Source: Sorex araneus (taxonomy: Eukaryota > Chordata > Mammalia > Eulipotyphla > Soricidae). Taken from it: a stretch of DNA of 64,000 nucleotides. The stretch spans positions 217,837,854 through 217,901,853 of the forward strand of contig NC_073302.1 of assembly GCF_027595985.1 (NCBI RefSeq), read 5' to 3'. How positions within the stretch are numbered: the stretch's first letter is position 1; each line of letters begins with the position of its first letter. Position numbers and translations under genes: made by a program. This document shows, in pieces, positions 56,805 to 64,000 of the stretch. Below the pieces are notes generated by a model, which was given only the letters and a program-made list of their open reading frames with translations, was not told the DNA's origin and ran no database searches.

Positions 56805-56972
56805 TTTATTTTTTGTGCTTGAGCCACACCTGATGGTGCTCAGAGATTCCTCTTGGCTCTGCGCTCAGGGATCACTCCTGACAGGGTTCAGGGGAACATA
56901 TGGAGTGTCAGGGAGCTAATCCAGGCCTACTGCATGCAAGGCAAGCATCCTACCCTCTGTACTGTGTCTCCT
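56805..56972 (-). mobile_element. SINE, minus
   Basis: GAGCCACACCTGATGGTGCT and GCGCTCAGGGATCACTCCTG are present. Confidence 0.75.
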
Positions 56973-57039
56973 CTCACTGTCAATATTTCCTTTAGCCTAT
57001 GTATGAGACATCTAGGGCTCTGTCCATCTATAAAGTGTA

Positions 57040-57415
57040 GAAACCTCTCCAATATTGTAGGTCCATACAACAGAATATTAGTCATATGAAGTACTGACAC
57101 ACTGTAACACAATGAACTTTGAAAGCACCAGGTTTTGACAAAGGCAGTCACAATGGCACATATCTTAGGATCCATGTATATGAAGTGTTCAGAGGACACA
57201 AATTCATAAAGAGAAAAGGAGAATGTTGCCAGGAACCAGAGAGGAGAGACAATGGAGAGGTCAGTGGGTAGTAAAGAGGCTGTTTTTGGCAATGATGACA
57301 ATGGGATAGATAAAATACTGGTAACACTTGCAAAGCTAGCAAGTATACCAAATGCCACGGAAGTTAGTCTCAAATGATGGATCCAACAAAATATCTTTAT
57401 GCAGATGTGTATTTT
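57040..57415 (+). mobile_element. Old L1 (L1M-like) 3' region
   Basis: AACAGAATATTAGTCATATG, AACAATG(A)ACTTTGAAAGC-like and GTTGCCAGGAACCAGAGAGG follow the order seen at the 3' end of old mammalian L1s. Confidence 0.6.
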
Positions 57416-57419
57416 AAAA

Positions 57420-58890
57420 GGGTCTAGGTTCTCTCTCCTTCACTCAATCCCTAGAAGCACCTAGGAAAATTGCGAATAACTGTTGGGTTGTAACAAATTG
57501 TTTTCTGCAAACCCTACATTAGCAAAACAAAGTACACCTTACCTTCTCATTGTAGCAATATAAGGTGTCAGGACAGTCCCCCTTTGGGCCATAATCAGTG
57601 TGCTGGCCAAAGTGTTGTTACTATTTTCCCCTTAAAGAAACACTGAAAAGAGGTCACTTTAAAGCCCCTTCCACCGCCCCTCAAAAGAAAAAGGAGTCCA
57701 CCACTCTCAATGTTGTGCAGCTTGCTTTGTGTTTCTTTAGTCCTTGCATCTGTAAACTCGGGGGTTATTTTGGAGTCACATCACGTGGTGCTGGTGGTGG
57801 CAGGAACCAGGCTTCCTGCCCAAGATCCAGCAAGGAACTCCAGAATGAATTTCGGCCATTTGAGCTATCTCTGGCCTTGTATTTGATCTTCAATTTTAAC
57901 CCTATTTTATTTGTTCTGACCTGTTTTTGTTGTTCCTCTCATTTAAGGAATAAAATTTTTCACTAAAAAAACATTTTCACGTAAACCACCAACTTTCCCA
58001 TGATGACAACCTGGTGCCCCTGTGCCTGTCCTTCCCCATTTCCTTCCCTTTCATCCATCACCCCCTAACTTTCCTAGCACCATCTCTTCCCACCAACGGC
58101 TTCCCAGCTGAAAGGAGAACCGGTACCAACCGCTTCGGGAGTGGCGACCTAGTGCGCATGTCCCAGTCTGGTACCTCCCCACGGCCCAGCCCTCAGCGCC
58201 ATTTATAGCATTGATTCTTGAATGAACCTCCATGAACAGCAGCATTTACAGCAGGCTGCAGGCACCAGGAACCGAGAAAGACCACCTAGCCGGCCCTTAA
58301 AGCTAATATATTTTGAGCTCCCCCTCCAGTAGTGTCAGGGTTCTGTGGCCTGAAAGCCGGCTTGGCCACCTTGGGGAGTTTGCAAAATCCAAAGAACTTA
58401 CATAGGCATATGGACCACATTGTTGAACCTCGCTTGCGAAGTGGCACCATAATACCGGCTCTGAGTATTGTTGGGAAGACGAAGCGAAACGGTGCATCTA
58501 GAGGTGCTGACCATAGGGCCTGAGTAGATGGTGATTTATCTTCACATCTCCCAGACGCTGATCTTCGGTCTTCTTGCTACAGCTGTTCTCTTGGGTTGGT
58601 CACTGTTAACGGTCACCCCTGAATAACTCTGAGGGCCGTTGACCACTATCTGGTAGGTTTCTTCCCCAGTTTATTTGTTCGCATCCCCCAGCCATGATCA
58701 TTTATGGTTAGACCACCCAAAACTTTTGGAGATGTGTCTCAAATCCCTTTATGTTCCAAAGGTGGTCGTGAGCCATAAAGACAGCCTGCATGAAAGAATT
58801 TTTACTATTCTGCTCAACGTAGACTCAACCGCCTTCTTCAGTCTATTCCAATTTCATTATTTAAATCAAACCCACTCACCATGTCATTTC
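57420..58890. other. Unique sequence without supported gene
   Basis: A 63-residue plus frame at 58332-58523 and its minus shadow look non-random but I recognise neither. No splice or repeat structure supports a gene. Confidence 0.35.
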
Positions 58891-58898
58891 TCCCATTC

Positions 58899-59077
58899 TT
58901 TTTTTTTTTTTTTGCTTTTTCGGTCACAACCAGCAATGCTCAGGGGTTACTCCTGGCTTTGCACTCAGGAATTACTCCTGGCAGTGCTTGGGGGACCATA
59001 AGGGATGCCGGGGATCGAACCCGGGTCGGCCGCATGCAAGGCAAACGTCCTACCCGCTGTGCTATCGCTCCGGCCCC
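58899..59077 (-). mobile_element. SINE, short form, minus, 10-bp target duplication
   Basis: Near-consensus copy with a long poly-T at left. TCTCCCATTC is exact at 58889-58898 and 59078-59087. Confidence 0.93.
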
Positions 59078-59094
59078 TCTCCCATTCATTTTTG

Positions 59095-59278
59095 GAGGAG
59101 ACCAGGAATGGGGGCATAGTTGGTTGTGCTCAGGGCTAACTCCTGGCTATGTGCTCAAGGATCACAAATGGTGGGACTCAGGGGACCATATAGGATTGCA
59201 AGGATCGAACTTGGGTCAGCCTCTCATGCATAGCAAGTGCCCTATCAGCTATAATATTCCTTTGACCCTCTAGTACTC
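59095..59278 (-). mobile_element. Old SINE, minus
   Basis: CTCAGGGCTAACTCCTGGC and GGGGACCATATAGGATTGC are present. Confidence 0.7.
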
Positions 59279-59468
59279 ATCATCAGGCCCATGGAATTTC
59301 AACTCTTTGGGGCTTTAAAACTCCAGACCAAGTCTCTTCCACTTTCTTACAGTCTTGTCTGTTTCCCCTTTGTTCTCTCTCTAACTTCCCATGCTTTCTT
59401 ATGCCATCCTCCAGCCCCAACCTTCTCCAAATAACAAACACTGTTGACAGCATCTCAAAATTCAGAAC

Positions 59469-59474
59469 GTTTAT
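59469..59474 (-). terminator. Polyadenylation signal of the C2orf78-like gene
   Basis: Minus-strand AATAAA, 134 bases after the stop codon. It is the first clear AATAAA on the coding strand, though AT-rich sequence between also has weaker variants. Confidence 0.65.
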
Positions 59475-59607
59475 TACTACTCTATTAACCTTAATGCATC
59501 TCTTTAACTTAATAAAAATATATCAATGAATGAAACGTTACAGCATCTCAGGTGTTTGTTTATGGCAATCATCTGATGCCTAAAGTGGCACCAACCATCC
59601 CAGCTAC

Positions 59608-61493
59608 TCACATTACGAAGCCACAGTATCGAGAGTTGTCCATCTCTTCTTCTCTCTCAATAAAAATCTGCACTTTCCCCAAAGAGGTGCATTTGGCAGC
59701 GTTCTCACGCTCCTGCTGAGCCTTCCTTTTCATAGCCTCACGCTCTGGTCTTTGCTCTTTTGTTATGGGCTTTGACATTACTGGCTCGGGAACATTGGGC
59801 TTTCTCCATGGAATTGGTTGGAAACGGAAGTCTTGGAGTAGAAACTGACTCTGACATTTGGCTGGAGCCTGGTGCTTGGTCACAGTGACAGGAAGAGGCT
59901 CCCGCTGGAGAGAAGTGCTAGCTGTTGTCCTGTAGGGAGCAGGTCTAGAAGTTGCAGGCTGAGGAATAGGCCGGCTAGTAGGGTTCAGTATGCCTGGTCC
60001 AGATGGGTTGGTCGAAATGGGCTGAACTGGCTTGGCAGGACCTGGCAAAGATGCAGTAGTTTGCCAGGATGAATTGGAGGCAGTTGGCTGAGCTGAGTTG
60101 GCAGAGCCAGGCCTGGCAGGGTGAGCTGCAGCTGGACGATGTGAAGCCAGAGACTGTGGTCTCCGAGGAACAGGTCGAGCTCGTGGCTTCTCCATGGTTA
60201 GAAATGGCAAAGGTATCAATTTGACCTTCCCAGGAGGTGGCAGCTCATACTGGGATGGAGACAAGCGTTCTTCGGCACTGCTACTTGGTTTCTGCGTTCT
60301 GACCTGATCTTCCTCAAGAACTTTTCCATCCTTTGTAGCACCTAGACAGGGTTTGCCAGCTGAGGATGGATGGAAATCTTTGGGCTTCTTTGAGCTATCC
60401 AGGACCCGGGAGGAAGAGAATCCAGGCTTTTGATCACTCTTCTTCTCCAGTGTGTGAAACACTTGCACAGACTCCAGCATGCGCATGGCTGGGCAGCTGC
60501 GGGGCTTTTTAAAGGCCTCTTGGCAAAGCTCATGTTCACTTTTCTTGCGTTTTATCCTGGCAATGGTGGGCTTCTCTTCTCTCTGGACCTTGTTCCCTGG
60601 CTGCTTACTTTTCTCAGCTTCCTTAGAGTTTTCTCTGGCCTTTTTTGTCTTCCCCAGCCCATGGCTATTTGTCTTGCTGATCCTGCTGGATGCAGCTTTC
60701 TGAGGTTTTCTGTTCTGTTTGGCCATGGTCACAGGACATCTATCACGGACTGCAGCTTTGCAAACAATCACTTCTCGCCCAGGCAAGCGTTCTGGGTTTT
60801 TTGACGGGATTTTGGCCTTGGGTTCTCCCTCAAGAGGATGAGAGGCCTTATTTTTGTTCTTCCGGGTTGGATGGGAGGGTCTCTTTGTGCCACTTGCATT
60901 TTCTTGCACCTGATTCAGAGTGATGGTATCTGTGGTGTTCATTACCTGCAGATCTTTGCATTGATCTAGGTCTTTTAAGTGATCAAAGATCTGGGGAAGG
61001 TGTATATCTTCCACCAGTGTAGTGGTATCTTCACAACTACTGCCAGGTTCAATCCCACTTTCAAGTGTTCCTGGGTCCTCAAAACATAGACCATTCTTTT
61101 CCTGACCAGTAGTTTCAGTGCCAGGCTGTTGCTCCTGGCTGAGAGGGTCAATGCAGGCCAGGAGCTGGTGGATATCGGGCATTTCTAAAGGGCACAGTTG
61201 AGGATCTTGGTTTTCTATTGGGATCTTCAAGGTATCCAGAGACATTGAAAGCCCAATTTTCATCTCATCCAAACTCTTATCTGTTTGGTCCTGAATTGAA
61301 GATGGAGGAAGCGCCAGGTTCCTTTGGGCTGGAGCTCTTATAGGGACATCCCCAAGTTCAGGTGGTGTGTCCCTGTCAAGTATTTGATTCCTGCTACTGC
61401 AAGACTCGGGCAATTCTGAAGTTTGTGTCAGAGAAAATGTCTGACTTGAAGGTAGTAATACCATGGAAGTCTCCATCCCCATGGAATTCATCA
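59608..61493 (-). CDS. C2orf78: C2orf78-like protein, last coding exon
   Basis: On the minus strand an acceptor (TTCTTCTTTGGTTCCTTTGTAG) precedes 61493, and the frame is open to a stop at 59608-59610, about 628 residues. I recognise the family from blocks such as M-P-D-I-H-Q-L-L-A-C-I-D-P-L, K-K-P-R-S-C-P-A-M-R-M-L-E-S-V-Q-V-F-H and E-L-P-P-P-G-K-V-K-L, followed by a Pro/Ala/Ser-rich stretch and a charged C-terminal part. The family (human C2orf78, DUF4629) has no established biochemical function that I can state. The exon enters in phase 1: leftover G from the previous exon plus TG gives Val. The open frame continues upstream to 61575 through the acceptor, so that extra start is not used. 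Low-complexity composition suggests a disordered protein. Confidence 0.85.
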
Positions 61494-61751
61494 CTACAAA
61501 GGAACCAAAGAAGAAATCAGGACCCCGTAAACGAGATACTCCCTCCACACAACTAGTGGTGCTACAATTGTTCACCTGCCAGCAATGGTCAAGGCATTGT
61601 TACTGGCTCTTCTAAGAATCATGGACATGGCCCTGTGCTAGAAGATTGGAGGTAACTGTTGTAGTTCTTACTGCCGTTCCTGTGGTGCCATTGTTTCTTG
61701 GTTTTCTTTGTATTTGAAAGAGTTTCTGTGTAAATTCTACTTGAAAATAAG

Positions 61752-61925
61752 AGACTTGGGACAGAGGGATAGCAGTCTGTAAGGCACCTGCCCTGCTCAG
61801 AGCTGACCTCAGTTTGATCCTCAGGATCACATTCGGTCCCTTAAGCACCTAAGCAGTGATCTCTGAGCACAGAGCCAGGAGTAAAACCTGAGCGCCTTGG
61901 GCTGTGACACACACTCTGCCTCCCC
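61752..61925 (+). mobile_element. Old SINE, plus (antisense in intron)
   Basis: GGGACAGAGGGATAGCAG and GAGCACAGAGCCAGGAGT are kept. Confidence 0.65.
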
Positions 61926-62223
61926 CAAACTAAAGATTTTTTCAAGCTATATATTTGTAACTATTAAATGCTATACAGAGCTTAGCATAATATAGTCAAT
62001 TTCTTCAGTTTCCTCACCAAAAAATGGATAGTTCGTATCATGAAATGGGAGAAGGAATTAAGCACCACTTCTCCTTATGAAGTCTGTGCTCAAGTAGAGA
62101 TTCTAGGTTTGATAAGTTTGGACAGGATCTCCCAGTACAAGATGTATTCAGAACCTTCTTGTACATTAAAGGGAAAGTTAATGTGGTGCCATCAGAATAA
62201 GAGTTCTAAAATTTCTTCATCTG

Positions 62224-62345
62224 CACTGGTGAAGGGATGGGTGTTCGAGCATTGTATAACTGAGACTTAAACCTGAAAGCTTTGTAATTTTCCACATGGT
62301 GATTCTATGAAAGAATAAAAAATTTTTTAAAAAGTTGTAAAAAAA
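62224..62345 (+). mobile_element. L1-like 3' end, about 120 bp
   Basis: Starts ACTGGTGAAGGGATGGGTG, contains TTTCCACATGGTGATTC and ends with AATAAAAAATTTTTTAAAAA and A-rich tail. It is the same end as at 49.19 kb. Confidence 0.85.
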
Positions 62346-62739
62346 TAAATAAATAAAATGTTTCAGAAATCACAGAAACACAAGTTTAAGAAATGGAGTT
62401 CATTGTTACTGTGGTAAATGCTGGGGGACTGATAAACTACGAAAATATGGCATTCCTTGTTATGCTCCTGAAGTCTTCTTCTATGAATCCTACATGGCCA
62501 TTATCCTATCATGCCTTCCAATCTGCATTAGGAGTCCTTATCTTAAGTGTGAAAATAGGTGCTGTAAAATAAGTGAGGGAAGTTTAAACTTTAACTGAGT
62601 TTATTTAACTTCAGATTTCATGAATTTAAAAATGTCAGTTTATTAAAGCTAAATTTCACCCGTGTATGGACAGTTTACCATTTGCAGATTTGACCCGAAT
62701 TATTGAATGCCGGATTTCCCGTCTCTCCATTTTACTCAC

Positions 62740-63516
62740 CTTGATAACTCGAATCTGTGACGGGTTGAGCAGAGACCGAGTAGCAGATTCCAGTGGTGGA
62801 GGCTAGTGATCGGTTCTTTGGGGGCTGGAACTCCTTTAGAACCATAACCATTTCTGGGGATGCATTGCTGTAGGTTGGGAGGGCAAAGCCCCTACCTCCT
62901 GTGATTGTCATGGAGCCATAGGATTGCAGGCAGGGATCTAGTTCTCCAGAAAGGAGAGGTCCCTGGGTGCCCTGATGATAGTGATACACCTGGCTCCCTT
63001 CCTGGTCGGGAAGCAACAGGCTATGACTCTGACTTGGAACCTGAGATGGTGTCCTCTCAATAAGAGTGGCAGAAAGTAATGGGTACAGAGACACCGTGTT
63101 GTTGCTCTCTAAGGTTTTCTCATAGCAAGCTGCCATCGGCATGGAAGAGACAGCAGTGTCTTGGTCAATGACAGTCACAGTAAAGTCTCCCATGGAAGAC
63201 TTCTTTTCAGCACTTCCTGCAATATCCCACTCCAAAACTCTCTGGCAGGAAGCAGCTGAAGTGGACATCTGGCTCTGGCCAGACACTCCAGACAGCATTG
63301 TTCTGCTAGAACGTTGGTCAAGATAGGCACTACCCATCAGTGATTGGAAAGAGGTGCCAGAGTCTGAGGGCAGGGGCCAAGCAGAACTACCAGCTGGAGC
63401 AGATACTCTGGAGTAGTTGCAGACACTTCCTGTTAGGGAAGCTGCATTGTTCACCACGGAAAGGGGAAGCTGCAGAGAATGTGCAGTTCCCAATGCAGAT
63501 GGATTTTGAAAATTTT
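62740..63516 (-). CDS. C2orf78: C2orf78-like protein, upstream coding exon
   Basis: In minus sense the acceptor CCTTACAG precedes 63516, after a pyrimidine-rich stretch, and the donor CAAG|GTGAGT follows 62740. The 777-bp exon is open and starts (G)AA-AAT-TTT-CAA (E-N-F-Q), matching the family's N-terminal region (L-G-T-A-H-S-L-Q-L-P, S-V-V-N-N-A-A-S-L). It ends D-S-S-Y-Q plus one base, in phase with the next exon. The preceding short exon with the true Met is not in the window. The in-frame ATG at 63574 lies upstream of the acceptor and is probably intronic. Together the two exons code for about 887 residues. Confidence 0.85.
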
Positions 63517-64000
63517 CTGTAAGGAACAAGGGTGACAAAAAAAAATCTGTGAGACTGATAATCTCCTGCTCCATTTGAGAGAAACAATATTAACTTAAAG
63601 TTTTATCTATACAGAAGCTTGTAATACCAACATTCAACTGAGTTACCAAAAGTCCAACAATTTAGTGTGGTTGAATGGCTGGAAAACTTTGGCACTTTTT
63701 GTATTTGGCACCGTGCTCCCAAAGGGAAAACAGAGCTATAGAAGACTCCAGTGATATTGGTACATGGTTTTCTTGCTTATGGCTACTTTCTCCTTGCCCT
63801 AGCTCTACCTGTAGCTTGCTCTCCTATTGAACTCACATGTTATTTACTAGAGGGGAAGCATGTTAAAACTTGGAAGTCCTAAGAGAATGACTAACATTTT
63901 ATTGCAGACGAAAGAAACTCGTGGCCCAGAGATGGCATAGAGACTTGGTCAAGTTTTCCCATTATTTTTATTGGGAGTGGGTGGGGTGGAGTTTGGACCA
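63517..64000 (-). other. Upstream intron of the C2orf78-like gene (partial)
   Basis: No further exon with a donor in the right phase could be identified in this stretch. It shows no recognisable repeat. Confidence 0.5.

Larger units (their letters stand above)
61494..62739 (-). other. Intron of the C2orf78-like gene
   Basis: Donor GTGAGT at 62739 and acceptor TTTGTAG at 61494 in minus sense. It contains an old plus SINE at 61752-61925 and an L1 3' fragment at about 62224-62345. 62345-62735 shows nothing else. Confidence 0.8.

Noticed and set aside
58332-58523. 63-residue plus frame with a non-random look
   Set aside because: No family recognised and no exon signals; could be an old pseudogene fragment but unsupported.
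63517-63574. In-frame ATG upstream of the C2orf78-like exon
   Set aside because: A strong acceptor (CCTTACAG) lies between the ATG and the conserved sequence, and the family start is expected in a separate short exon.

Overview
The window is mammalian nuclear DNA. It is crowded with one tRNA-derived SINE family, in an A-tailed form and in a longer form with an RTE-derived tail. I associate this family with shrews of the genus Sorex, so a soricid shrew is the likely host. That identification rests on family recognition, not a search. There is no bacterial, plasmid or CRISPR content.

Layout. (1) 1-3299, minus strand: the 5' part of a class II (betaretrovirus/IAP-like) endogenous retrovirus. 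It has an LTR, a tRNA-Ile primer binding site, a leader with three 50-bp tandem repeats, an uninterrupted gag, a dUTPase-protease frame and the start of pol. The frames are linked by two textbook -1 frameshift heptamers, and no stop or frameshift is visible in the part shown. (2) About 3.3-33 kb, plus strand: a decayed tandem cluster of KRAB zinc-finger genes. Promoter-like, intronic, KRAB-A and 3' modules recur several times, but the KRAB exons and finger arrays are broken. One finger array (5.74-9.08 kb) is split by an RTE-type LINE with an inverted 5' end and a 9-bp target duplication. A CpG-rich promoter-like copy with an intact CRE lies at 24.2 kb, and a solo class II LTR at 21.8 kb. (3) About 33-59 kb: gene-poor DNA with SINEs, L1 3' ends, old L2/L1 pieces, a LYRM7 processed pseudogene (42.9-43.2 kb) and microsatellites, including a roughly 690-bp GGAA purine tract. 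(4) 59.4-63.5 kb, minus strand: the last two exons of a C2orf78-like gene, with consensus splice sites and matching phase. Its first exon lies beyond the window.

The only host gene that looks intact is the C2orf78-like one. The retroviral gag-pro-pol is the best-preserved coding sequence overall. The most interesting themes are the features of the retrovirus (membrane-anchor N-terminus of Gag, tRNA-Ile primer site, leader complementary to its own polyA signal) and one SINE family carrying two different LINE-type 3' ends.
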